64,000 nucleotides of DNA from Lentimicrobium sp. (lineage in GTDB: Bacteria > Bacteroidota > Bacteroidia > Bacteroidales > Lentimicrobiaceae). Below the pieces are notes generated by a model that was not told the origin of the DNA, made no database searches, and saw only the letters and a list, made by a program, of their open reading frames with translations. Below, one piece after another: positions 8,576 to 16,760 of the stretch; positions within the stretch are counted from its first letter, which is position 1; each line of letters begins with the position of its first letter. Location: positions 1 to 64,000 of the forward strand of contig JAMLHF010000012.1 in assembly GCA_023957275.1 (NCBI GenBank), read 5' to 3'. The position numbers were made by a program, and so were the translations under genes.

Positions 8576-10219
8576 TTAATTCACGGGCAGCGCTTTCCCG
8601 GCAGCCAGCAGGGCGTTATAAGCATTCACTATTCCGCCGGTTCTGGAAAGGGTGGCAAATTTTACTTTCTTTCTTTTCGGTGACTTTATATCAGGGCTGT
8701 AAACTTTAGCTTTGGGATATTTCGTACTGCTTTCAAGCAATATATCTTTCAGCTGTAAGGCGGTGAGTTCAGGATAATACGACCACACCAGGGCTGCAAC
8801 GCCGCTTACAACCGGGCCTGAAAAGCTGGTGCCATCCCCCATTTCATACTTATTATCCGGGGCAAGCGAGATGATATTCACTCCGGGAGCAAATAAATCC
8901 ACATTTTCGGCTCCGTAATTGGAAAATATACCGCAAAACTCTTTGTTCAGGATATTGGAAGTAGCTCCTACCGTGATCCAGTTCGGTACTCTTGAACCAT
9001 CGGCAAGAATTGCCGACGGATAATGTTCGGTCAGGTCGAGATTATCGGCTTCATTGCCCGCTGAATGAATCATTAATACATTATGATCTCCCGCATAACG
9101 GACCGCATCATCAAGGATACCCCGTGTAATGGAAAAATACTTGCCAAAACTCATATTGATGATATCGGCGCCATTGTCAACCGCATACCGGATGGCCAAT
9201 GCCACATCTTTATCCCTTTCGTCCCCGTCGGGTACAACCCTGAGCGTCATAATTTCCACATGATCAGCGACCCCGTCAGTACCCGCTCCGTTGCCTCTTG
9301 CGGCAGCAATCACTCCGGCCACAAAAGTGCCATGAAATGAACGCGGCCCCTTAACATCATTATTGCCATAATGAATATCGCCGGGATCTTCCGGGTCATC
9401 TTCCACCTGCGCCCTTGGATTAAAATCAAGATTCAGATAGTAATTTAGAAAATCATTGCTGCGCTTTTGCATATCAGCAAGATCTTTCCTGGTAAATCCT
9501 TTATTGTAAAGATCCAGCAGGGCTTCCTTTGCCGCGCTTACCATTTCAGACTTTGTTTTTACCGATTTCACATCTTCCACAGTAATCTCCTGCTTGCGCA
9601 GATGCTTCCTCAGCACCTCCTCAAAGTGGTTTACATACTCTTCAAAATTATCAAGGTCCTTCTTACGTTGGGTATGCTTCCTGAGCTCCTCCTCGTATTT
9701 CGTTTTACTTCTCAAATACACTGCGTAAAGCCGCTTTTCTTCGGCCGACAGTCCACTTTCATCCTTTACCCCGCTGAACCGTGGATTAAGCTTCTTGAAA
9801 ATCCTGACAAATTCCATGTTCTCATAAAGCAGATGCTCCCCTTTGCTGTTGCCGATAAAATTCCATCCGTGAATATCATCCACATACCCATTGTTATCAT
9901 CATCCAGGCCATTCCCGGCAATTTCTTTCTTATTCGTCCAGATTTTCCCCTCAAGTTCAGGGTGATAGATGTCAACACCTCCGTCAATTACAGCCACTAC
10001 AACTTTCTTACGCGGAGATTTGTCCCTGAGAAATTCACGATAGGCCTGGTCGGTGGCTGCACCCTGAACTTTATCAACCACAGGGCTGCGATTGTACCAG
10101 TTCAGATATTTAACATCAAGCGAATCAATGGTTGTTACACCCCTCGACTGTGAATAAACCGGAATCATGCCTATTGACAGGAACAGCAACAGGATACTGG
10201 ATTTAGAAAATCTGATCAT
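8576..10219 (-). CDS. secreted subtilisin-like serine protease (S8)
   Basis: A 547-residue peptidase with a signal peptide (residues 1 to about 23, cut after VYSQ). Catalytic triad: Asp79 in VVVAVIDGGVD, His296 in FHGTFVAGVIAA, Ser465 in GDGTSFSGPVVSG; oxyanion Asn389 in SAGNE. It acts outside the cytoplasm. The spacing between Asp and His is about 217 residues, much longer than in a standard subtilisin (about 30-60); the insert (about 130-280) is charged and helical, with coiled-coil character (EEELRKHTQRKKDLDNFEEY). There is no T9SS sorting domain at the C terminus, which ends just after the catalytic domain, so it is probably periplasmic or outer-membrane associated. It is a single gene, and the insertion may block or gate the active site. 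Confidence 0.92.
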   Translation of the reverse strand: MIRFSKSSILLLFLSIGMIPVYSQSRGVTTIDSLDVKYLNWYNRSPVVDKVQGAATDQAYREFLRDKSPRKKVVVAVIDGGVDIYHPELEGKIWTNKKEIAGNGLDDDNNGYVDDIHGWNFIGNSKGEHLLYENMEFVRIFKKLNPRFSGVKDESGLSAEEKRLYAVYLRSKTKYEEELRKHTQRKKDLDNFEEYVNHFEEVLRKHLRKQEITVEDVKSVKTKSEMVSAAKEALLDLYNKGFTRKDLADMQKRSNDFLNYYLNLDFNPRAQVEDDPEDPGDIHYGNNDVKGPRSFHGTFVAGVIAAARGNGAGTDGVADHVEIMTLRVVPDGDERDKDVALAIRYAVDNGADIINMSFGKYFSITRGILDDAVRYAGDHNVLMIHSAGNEADNLDLTEHYPSAILADGSRVPNWITVGATSNILNKEFCGIFSNYGAENVDLFAPGVNIISLAPDNKYEMGDGTSFSGPVVSGVAALVWSYYPELTALQLKDILLESSTKYPKAKVYSPDIKSPKRKKVKFATLSRTGGIVNAYNALLAAGKALPVN

Positions 10220-10674
10220 AATTTGAAGTCTTTAATAATTAAATATAATTTGATAATTAATCACTTACATAAGAACACCCTACTGACCCCAATTGCAATT
10301 ACTACTGATCTCACTCAACCTTTAACCATCGGAACTGCAAGACAGGTTAATCATGACATTGCCAAATCGCAACAATGAACAAATCAACCATTGTTGCGGC
10401 AAATATAAAATATTGTATAATATTTCCCTGCAATCCGTCAATAAGTTTGCAGTAGAAATCTTCTCAAAGCAGCATGCAACAGAACAAGCCTATTTTTCAG
10501 TTTAAGAGGTTGATTTGCGCAGGTCATTTCCTTTTTTGAAAATTCATTATCACTGATGCGATGGACGGCCCTGGCGGGTTTTCACGCGGATCTGATTTAC
10601 CAGATAACTTTGCGCTGATTTTCAAATCAATAAAACAATGTATATAAGTCAATGAATCAATAGTTTAGAACGCT
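10220..10674. other. intergenic region between divergent genes
   Basis: About 450 AT-rich bases between the protease start and the operator of the cytochrome operon. I see no ORF with support, no hairpin terminator and no RNA gene. Half sites TTTAGAA begin at 10664, just before the full dyad at 10675. Confidence 0.5.
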
Positions 10675-10694
10675 ATTTAGAAATTGCTCTAAAT
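10675..10694. promoter_or_regulatory. inverted repeat ATTTAGA-N6-TCTAAAT
   Basis: Perfect 7-base arms separated by 6 bases, ending 9 bases upstream of the -33 element of the octaheme cytochrome operon. An extra half site TTTAGAA lies just upstream at 10664. A near-identical dyad (N5 spacing) lies in front of copA at 31633. The position fits an activator or repressor site; the protein is unknown. Confidence 0.5.
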
Positions 10695-10703
10695 TGCCTC
10701 AGG

Positions 10704-10737
10704 TTGAACAGGATACATTTATTTTATTCTATATTTG
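10704..10737 (+). promoter_or_regulatory. promoter of the sulfur/cytochrome operon
   Basis: TTG (10704-10706) and TATATTTG (10730-10737) with a 23-base spacer. The leader would be about 100 bases long, which leaves room for leader regulation, though I see no clear structure in it. Confidence 0.6.
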
Positions 10738-10844
10738 CCATAGAAATATCAATATTTCTAATTATCCCGGATATTACCGACGAATAAATTTCTTTATGAA
10801 ACTGACCATACTCCCGATAACGGAAGTTTAATAACAGCAAGGCA

Positions 10845-12440
10845 ATGAAAAGCTACACCAAACCGATTACATTTTTTCTGGCCATTGTGGCGCCACTACT
10901 GATCGTAACACTGGTGCTCAGGGAACCGGAGCCTGACCATGAACTGCTGAATGCACTCAGGGCTAAATATGCGGTCAAACGGAAACCTGGTGTGGATCAC
11001 AGCAAGTTTGAAATTCTGCAGAAAAATTTTACCAACCCGCATGAAATTACGGCAGCCTGCCTCTCCTGTCACACTGAGCGGGGTGAAGAGCTGATGAACA
11101 GCGCCCACTTTACCTGGGAACGCGAAGCGTTTATTCCCGGAAGGGGTGTAACATATCTTGGCAAGAAGAACCTGGTAAATAACTTCTGCACCGGCGTGCA
11201 GTCGAACGAAGGCAGTTGCATGAAGTGTCATGCCGGTTACGGATGGAATGACAAATCCTTTGATTTTTCAAATCCCTACAACATCGACTGTGTTGTTTGT
11301 CATGACAATACCGGAACCTATGAAAAAGCCAGCGGAGCAGCGGGATATCCCAAAATGGGGCCCGAAGGTCCGGATTTCAAAGCCATAGTCGCAAGCGTAG
11401 GTCAACCGAAAAGTGCGGGCTGCGGCACCTGTCACTTTGGTGGTGGCGGCGGCAACAATGTCAAACATGGTGATCTTGAGCTTGGATTACTTACCGGAGG
11501 TCGTGATGTGGACGTACATATGGCTGTTGACGGACTAAACATGAATTGCGTGGACTGCCATACGGCCGAGAATCATAAAATGAAAGGAAGATATTATGCA
11601 GTATCCTCTTCGAACACCCAGCGCCTGAATTGCGAGGATTGCCATACGGAAACGCCCCATCAGCAAAATATCCTGAATGAACATTCAATCAAAGTAGCCT
11701 GCCAGACCTGCCACATTCCGGTTTATGCCAAAGTAAATGCCACCAAAATGTACTGGGATTGGGCCACAGCAACCAGAAAAAAGGATGGTAAAGAGTTTGA
11801 AGTGCTGGATGAAGACGGCAACATCGTTTATACCTCTATAAAGGGAGACTTCGTTTGGGATAAGATGGTTAAACCGGAATACCTTTGGTTTAATGGAACG
11901 GCCGACCATCACCTGTTGACAGACAAGGTTGACACAAGTCAGAATATATTGAAAATCAATACATTATTTGGAGAGTACCGCGATCGCGACAGTAAAATCA
12001 TCCCTGTAAAAGTTCACCGCGGAAGGCAGCCTTACGATGCGGAAAACCTGACAATTATTCAAGCCAAGCTCTGGGATAAGGATAAGGGCAAGGGAGCCCT
12101 TTGGCTGGATCTTGACTGGGAGCGATCCATTGAAGAAGGTATGGCCTACATCCCCCTGCCGTACAGTGGAAAACATTCGTTTATTAAAACCGAGATGTTC
12201 ATGCCGGTAAACCACATGGTTAGCCCGGCTGCCGAAGCAGTTACCTGCAAGGAATGCCACACCCGGGATAACGGGCGCCTGGCCGGCCTCACCGATTTTT
12301 ACATGCCCGGCCGCGACCGCAACCGCACCCTTGATCTTGCCGGTCAGCTGTTGTTAATACTTTCATTCCTGGGCATTGTGGTCCACTCAGCGATCAGGGC
12401 TCTTTCATCACGCAAACATAATACCATACAAAGCCATTAA
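10845..12440 (+). CDS. octaheme c-type cytochrome, tetrathionate reductase (OTR) family, membrane-anchored
   Basis: Eight CxxCH haem-binding motifs at about residues 72, 125, 149, 193, 235, 263, 286 and 468; no CxxCK motif, which argues against NrfA/ONR-type nitrite reductase. The haem order and the KHGDLELGLLTGG and MNCVDCHTAENHKMKG blocks are those of the octaheme tetrathionate reductase family known from Shewanella, whose members reduce tetrathionate, nitrite and hydroxylamine in vitro. An uncleaved N-terminal helix (about 7-25) and a C-terminal helix (about 504-523) would hold the haem domain on the periplasmic face. It is the first gene of the operon and is followed after 11 bases by a cytochrome b, the likely electron donor from the quinone pool. 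True substrate is unknown; the neighbours point to a sulfur compound. Confidence 0.9.
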   Translation: MKSYTKPITFFLAIVAPLLIVTLVLREPEPDHELLNALRAKYAVKRKPGVDHSKFEILQKNFTNPHEITAACLSCHTERGEELMNSAHFTWEREAFIPGRGVTYLGKKNLVNNFCTGVQSNEGSCMKCHAGYGWNDKSFDFSNPYNIDCVVCHDNTGTYEKASGAAGYPKMGPEGPDFKAIVASVGQPKSAGCGTCHFGGGGGNNVKHGDLELGLLTGGRDVDVHMAVDGLNMNCVDCHTAENHKMKGRYYAVSSSNTQRLNCEDCHTETPHQQNILNEHSIKVACQTCHIPVYAKVNATKMYWDWATATRKKDGKEFEVLDEDGNIVYTSIKGDFVWDKMVKPEYLWFNGTADHHLLTDKVDTSQNILKINTLFGEYRDRDSKIIPVKVHRGRQPYDAENLTIIQAKLWDKDKGKGALWLDLDWERSIEEGMAYIPLPYSGKHSFIKTEMFMPVNHMVSPAAEAVTCKECHTRDNGRLAGLTDFYMPGRDRNRTLDLAGQLLLILSFLGIVVHSAIRALSSRKHNTIQSH

Positions 12441-12451
12441 TACCGTCAGCA

Positions 12452-13135
12452 ATGAGCAAGAATAACAGAGTTTACGTTTACAAGGGTTTTGAGCGGTTCT
12501 GGCACTGGAACCAGGCCTTGCTGATCTTTGTCCTGGCATTTACCGGATTCGAGATTCACAGCTCCTACGATTTTTTCGGCTTTGAAACAGCTGTTAAAAT
12601 CCACAATTACGCAGCATGGGGATTTATCATCCTGATTGTATTCGCCATTTTCTGGCATGTCACTACCGGTGAATGGAAGCAGTACATACCAACAACGAAA
12701 AATCTCAAAGCGCAGGCGGAATTCTACCTTTTCGGTATTTTCCGCAATGCCCCCCACCCTACCAAAAAGACGCTGATCAGTAAACTGAACCCATTGCAGC
12801 GGCTGGTCTATCTCGGGCTTAAAGTCCTGTTCATTCCCATTATGGTAGTTTCCGGGCTGCTTTTCATGTTCTATCGCTATCCTCAGGGCGATAGTATTGC
12901 CATTATCAATATCGACAACCTGGAAATTATCGCGCTGGTTCACACGGCGGGCGCGTTTGTGCTGCTGGCTTTTGTACTGGTGCATCTTTACCTGATTACC
13001 ACAGGACACACCATCACTTCAAACCTGAAGGCCATGATTACCGGCTGGGAAGACCTGGAAGAAGAAGATCAGAAAGATCAGGATCAACCGATCGGGAAGC
13101 CGGAAAACGAACATGATGAAAACCCTAAAATCTGA
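12452..13135 (+). CDS. dihaem cytochrome b (b561/hydrogenase-type) membrane subunit
   Basis: A 227-residue integral membrane protein with about four to five helices. Histidines placed for haem b ligation are His18 (FERFWHWN), His36 and His51, His69 (FWHVTTGEW), and two in the last helix pair (LVHTAGAF; LVHLYLITTGH). This is the pattern of the quinol-oxidising b subunits of Ni/Fe hydrogenase, formate dehydrogenase and thiosulfate reductase. The C-terminal tail is highly acidic (DLEEEDQKDQDQ) and cytoplasmic or periplasmic docking is possible. Its place directly after the octaheme cytochrome suggests that it links the quinone pool to that reductase. The gene starts 11 bases after the preceding stop and ends 7 bases before the next start, so co-transcription is near certain. 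Confidence 0.88.
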   Translation: MSKNNRVYVYKGFERFWHWNQALLIFVLAFTGFEIHSSYDFFGFETAVKIHNYAAWGFIILIVFAIFWHVTTGEWKQYIPTTKNLKAQAEFYLFGIFRNAPHPTKKTLISKLNPLQRLVYLGLKVLFIPIMVVSGLLFMFYRYPQGDSIAIINIDNLEIIALVHTAGAFVLLAFVLVHLYLITTGHTITSNLKAMITGWEDLEEEDQKDQDQPIGKPENEHDENPKI

Positions 13136-13142
13136 CCGGAAG

Positions 13143-14228
13143 ATGAATCTGAAGAATAAAATATTGCTGATCAGCATTTTTCTGACAACACTCTTTCTTA
13201 ATACAGGGTGCTCCAGGAAAGAACCGGGTATAACCGCTGAACCTGCAAAAACCGTCAATGAATCGCAGGTACTCTATGATTATCTGAAAAAGAAAGGGGA
13301 CTACATTAACAGTGAAGCAGCCCCGGCCATTATGACTGCCGCTGAACTTTATACGATGCTCAACCGGAACATCCACCTAATTGATCTCCGGGAGGCTGAT
13401 CAGTTTAATGAGGGGCATATTGAAGGGGCCGTGAATGTCAGGCCTGAAAACGTGATCGATTATTTTGAAAACCGTATTGATGCACCTTATTTTGAACGTG
13501 TGGTTTTTTTATGCAACCGGGGGCAGTTATCTGCCTATGTAAACGGGATTATGCGAATTCTTGGCTGCAGCAACACCTATTCGGTGCGTTTTGGCATGAG
13601 CGGATGGAATACCCGGTTCGCAATAACAGGCTGGGACCAGGCAACCGCCACCTTTCCCGGCAACCTGACCATGGAAACCCTGAATCAACCAGCCATCAAA
13701 GGCGGAATGCCGGAGATCGCAACCGGAGGAATGAACGGATTTCAGATTGCACGCTTGCGGGCTAAGGCGCTGCTCGATACTACACAGGCTACATTCCTTA
13801 TCAACTATTCCGATATTGAAAAAGCGCCTGAAAAATATGACGTTGTAGCCTATGTGCCTGCAGACTGGTTCGGAAACAATATGCATCCGGCCGGGGCACT
13901 GAACTTTATCCCCAAAGCCTCCCTCTCTACAGAGGCGGATCTGAAATTTTTATCTCCCGGCAAACCGGTAGCAGTTTATTGTTTCAACGGTCATCACAGC
14001 GCTCATGCGGTGGCCTGGCTGCGCATGATGGGCTATGAAGCTTACTCGGTGATTTATGGCGCGAATGGTTTTATGTACGATCTGTTTGGAAAAAATGATA
14101 AAAACACACCCCGACAGTGGACTGACCTGCAAAAAAATGATTTTCCCTTTAAATCAGGTAGTGCCGGTGACGGAATAAAAGAAGAAAAAAAGGTTGTAGT
14201 AAAGCAGACGCAGGGCGGATGCGCTTAA
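13143..14228 (+). CDS. lipoprotein with two rhodanese domains and a C-terminal Gly-Gly-Cys-Ala
   Basis: A lipoprotein signal (FLNTGC, Cys at about 20) anchors the protein outside the cytoplasm. Two rhodanese domains follow; both keep a cysteine in the active loop: Cys124 in FLCNRGQLS and Cys280 in VYCFNGHHSA. They transfer sulfane sulfur through a Cys persulfide. The C terminus is a charged, flexible stretch that ends QTQGGCA; a GGC tail is also found on the two later rhodanese-like proteins of this operon. In-frame start codons at 13113 and 13116 would overlap the cytochrome b gene; the ATG at 13143 lies 7 bases after its stop, is preceded by GGAAG and starts the lipoprotein signal. Likely role: periplasmic sulfane-sulfur relay. 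Confidence 0.85.
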   Translation: MNLKNKILLISIFLTTLFLNTGCSRKEPGITAEPAKTVNESQVLYDYLKKKGDYINSEAAPAIMTAAELYTMLNRNIHLIDLREADQFNEGHIEGAVNVRPENVIDYFENRIDAPYFERVVFLCNRGQLSAYVNGIMRILGCSNTYSVRFGMSGWNTRFAITGWDQATATFPGNLTMETLNQPAIKGGMPEIATGGMNGFQIARLRAKALLDTTQATFLINYSDIEKAPEKYDVVAYVPADWFGNNMHPAGALNFIPKASLSTEADLKFLSPGKPVAVYCFNGHHSAHAVAWLRMMGYEAYSVIYGANGFMYDLFGKNDKNTPRQWTDLQKNDFPFKSGSAGDGIKEEKKVVVKQTQGGCA

Positions 14229-14239
14229 TATTCAAAGAC

Positions 14240-14764
14240 ATGGAACAAAAACCCAAACCTTACATGAATCCATACCTGGCTGGCTTTCTGCTGGGAATGG
14301 TATTGCTGGCATCATTCTTTATCACCGGCCGCGGGCTTGGTGCCAGCGGAGCAGCCAAAAGCGTGGTAATTGAAAGCATTGGACGCGTTTCGCCGGAATA
14401 TGCCCAGAAGCATCCGTTTTATGCCTCATTTTTTGCGACCGGAGATGGCAGGCCAATGAAAAACTGGTTGGTTTACCTGACCCTGGGCGTGCTCGGAGGT
14501 GCTTTTTTCTCGGGATTTATGTCGGGACGTGCAGGACTTAAGATTGATAAGGGACCAAGGATTTCGAACAGGACACGTCTTATTATGGCTGCGGCCGGAG
14601 GATTTCTCTTCGGACTGGGCAGCCAGTTCGGAAGAGGATGTACCAGCGGAGCGGCGCTCAGCGGTATGGCTACCCTCTCTTCAGCCGGATTTCTGACGAT
14701 GATCGCCATCTTCGGTACCGGATACGTCATTGCCTATTTTTTCAGAAAACTTTGGATCAGCTAA
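14240..14764 (+). CDS. YeeE/YedE-type sulfur transporter, half 1
   Basis: A 174-residue membrane protein of the sulphur transport (YeeE/YedE, TsuA) family, whose characterised member imports thiosulfate. Around four helices are visible, with the family signature FGRGCTSGAALSGMA holding Cys134; conserved cysteines of the family hand the sulfur anion through the pore. It is shorter than full-length YeeE (about 330-350), and the next gene carries a second half, so the two probably form one transporter. A 5' extension to the ATG-equivalent GTG/ATG at 14219 would overlap the rhodanese gene; 14240 is preferred. A loop after the first helix (GASGAAKSVVIESIGRVSPE) is probably periplasmic. Confidence 0.85.
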   Translation: MEQKPKPYMNPYLAGFLLGMVLLASFFITGRGLGASGAAKSVVIESIGRVSPEYAQKHPFYASFFATGDGRPMKNWLVYLTLGVLGGAFFSGFMSGRAGLKIDKGPRISNRTRLIMAAAGGFLFGLGSQFGRGCTSGAALSGMATLSSAGFLTMIAIFGTGYVIAYFFRKLWIS

Positions 14765-14776
14765 CAGGGAGGAACT

Positions 14777-16009
14777 ATGGCACCATTGATACCACAGGGA
14801 TTTATTAATCCGGATCTGAGCTTGTTTTTCGCCTTCGTGATCGGACTGGGCTTCGGTTATGTACTTGAACAGGGGGGCTTTTCCACTTCACGAAAACTGG
14901 CCGGTGTTTTTTATGGATACGATTTTGTCGTACTGAGGGTTTTCTTTACCGCTGCCATCACCGCGGCAATCGGACTCCTGCTGTTTAATTACATGGGATG
15001 GGTAAACTATGACCTGCTTTATATAAATCCGACTTTCCTCTGGTCAGCTATTGTTGGCGGGGTTATTATGGGGTTTGGATTTATCCTGGGAGGCTTCTGC
15101 CCGGGAACAAGCATGGTTGCAGCCATTATCGGAAAAATAGACGCCATGTTGTTTATCCTCGGCATGATGGGAGGAATCTTCTTCTTCGGCGCTTTTTACA
15201 ATACATTTGAGCCTTTATATAACGGCTCGGCGCTGGGTAGCATCTTCGTGTTTGATTCCCTGGGCCTGCCCCGTGATTTATTCCTGTTTTTGCTGGTGTT
15301 TATAGCACTGGCAGCGTTTATCATCACACGCAAAATTGAAGACAAAGTAAATGGCATTCAATCTGAGAAAGGGCTGTTCCATTCATCCTATGTGCTTCCT
15401 TTTGCATTTATGAGTGGACTGGCGCTGCTGATCTTAATCCTTCCCGATCAGCCCAAAGCCAAATGGTATGAATCGGATCCGGAAAGTTTGCTCGTGGAGG
15501 TTGTATCCGGTGACCGCTATATGCAACCCGAAGAATTAGCTTATAAAATACTGCATCCCGACGAAAACGACCTCGTAATTGTGGATGTAAGACCGGCTGA
15601 AGCTTTCAGGCAATTCAGACTGCCGGGGGCCATCAATATCCCGCTCGACAATATTCAGAGCCGCGAGAACAGGCGGAGGCTCAAAAACACCGGCAAAGAA
15701 ATCCTGCTTTACAGCCATGGCTCAACGAGCGCCGACCAGGCATGGATGTTTCTGCGAAGGGCAGGATTGGATAATATCCGAGTGCTGAAAGGCGGTCTCA
15801 ATAATTTCTTTACCGGATTCTTTGCGGAGCAGGAAATTCCCGCCTCAGGCAAATACAGTGAAAAAGAACAATTTGAAAGACGCTTTGTCGAACGGGCTGC
15901 AAAAGCATTCAGAGAAGGGGAAGCTTCCCGCAAAACTCCCTCCGCCGCACAACCGGTAAGGACTCTGATAAACATTCAGCCACCCGCAGCGGGCAAAGGT
16001 GGCTGCTGA
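14777..16009 (+). CDS. YeeE/YedE transporter half fused to a rhodanese domain lacking the catalytic Cys; C-terminal Gly-Gly-Cys
   Basis: Residues 1 to about 220 form five to six helices of the YeeE/YedE family with signature GGFCPGTSM (Cys108). Residues about 240-370 are a rhodanese fold (LVIVDVRPAEAFRQFRLPGAINIP). The active loop reads LLYSHGSTSADQ: Ser313 replaces the persulfide-forming cysteine, so the domain should be inactive as a sulfurtransferase. The protein then has a charged linker and ends AGKGGC. The start is preceded by GGGAGG at 14766-14771, an unusually good Shine-Dalgarno for this phylum. Probably pairs with the preceding half transporter. The rhodanese domain may serve as a docking or sulfur-binding module, with the terminal Cys supplying the missing thiol; this is inference. 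Confidence 0.85.
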   Translation: MAPLIPQGFINPDLSLFFAFVIGLGFGYVLEQGGFSTSRKLAGVFYGYDFVVLRVFFTAAITAAIGLLLFNYMGWVNYDLLYINPTFLWSAIVGGVIMGFGFILGGFCPGTSMVAAIIGKIDAMLFILGMMGGIFFFGAFYNTFEPLYNGSALGSIFVFDSLGLPRDLFLFLLVFIALAAFIITRKIEDKVNGIQSEKGLFHSSYVLPFAFMSGLALLILILPDQPKAKWYESDPESLLVEVVSGDRYMQPEELAYKILHPDENDLVIVDVRPAEAFRQFRLPGAINIPLDNIQSRENRRRLKNTGKEILLYSHGSTSADQAWMFLRRAGLDNIRVLKGGLNNFFTGFFAEQEIPASGKYSEKEQFERRFVERAAKAFREGEASRKTPSAAQPVRTLINIQPPAAGKGGC

Positions 16010-16089
16010 TGAGTTACCCGGCGAAGACAATCCGGTAAGCAATAAAAAACATAATGCGTAAAGTCTGAGCACTGCTTAAGAAAAAAATT

Positions 16090-16707
16090 ATGGAAAGAGC
16101 AAACGACAAGATGCTGAATTACGCCTTAATGGCATTTTTCGGATTACTGATACTGATCATGGTATTTCAATGGTGGAAAGCGCCTTCCTATACCTTGTCA
16201 TCCGATGAGGTGCAGCAGGTAATATCGGAAAAAGGGAAAATGATCCTTCCTGAAGAACTGAAATCCATGATGGATGATGGAACGATTAAACAATACACCC
16301 TGGTGAAACTCGGAGAGAATACTGATAACGGAATCAGTGGATTCGGAAAGACAATCCGCATCCCCCTCGCCGGCCTGCTGGATCATGACAACCTGCAGCT
16401 CCTCAAAAATGAGCAAAGTCTCATTCTGATCGCTGATTTTGAATCAGAGTCGATGATGGCGATGCATTTACTGACTGCAAAAGGCTTTAAAAACATCCGG
16501 GCGGTCTCCAACAATCTGGCATTTTTCAAAAGTTCCATTCAGAATAACTATAAACCGGGGTTTGCAGCATCACACACCGAGAAAGCCCGCTGGGATTATG
16601 CCAGGTTTTTCAGAAGTGAATCCACAGGAGGAATGCCTAAAACCGGAAGTCCGGGCCCGCAAATCCCGGGCGCACCAAAAGTGATCAAGGCAGGAGGAGG
16701 ATGCTAG
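16090..16707 (+). CDS. membrane-anchored degenerate rhodanese-like protein with C-terminal Gly-Gly-Cys
   Basis: A 205-residue protein with one N-terminal helix (about 10-27) and a soluble domain. The pattern KTIRIPLAGL, then LILIADFESES, then LTAKGFKNIRAVSNNLAFF matches the second half of a rhodanese fold (strand, active loop, helix, strand), but the loop has Ala115/Asp116 where the catalytic Cys should be. The C terminus is Gly/Pro-rich and ends KAGGGC, so its only notable thiol is the last residue. Gap to the previous gene is 80 bases, no terminator between them, so it is likely the last gene of the operon. Pairwise similarity to known rhodaneses is weak, and the fold call should be tested by structure prediction. 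Confidence 0.7.
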   Translation: MERANDKMLNYALMAFFGLLILIMVFQWWKAPSYTLSSDEVQQVISEKGKMILPEELKSMMDDGTIKQYTLVKLGENTDNGISGFGKTIRIPLAGLLDHDNLQLLKNEQSLILIADFESESMMAMHLLTAKGFKNIRAVSNNLAFFKSSIQNNYKPGFAASHTEKARWDYARFFRSESTGGMPKTGSPGPQIPGAPKVIKAGGGC

Positions 16708-16760
16708 GCCTGCCGATGTGTAAAAGGCTCCTGAGCCTGATTGATGATTGAGTGGCTAAA

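Noticed and set aside
9467..10153. 228-codon open frame on the plus strand across the protease gene
   Set aside because: It lies wholly antisense to a protease whose catalytic triad is intact, and its product has no recognisable pattern.
10845..12440. Octaheme nitrite reductase or hydroxylamine oxidoreductase
   Set aside because: All eight motifs are CxxCH; the CxxCK haem of nitrite-reducing types and the Tyr crosslink motif of HAO are not seen.
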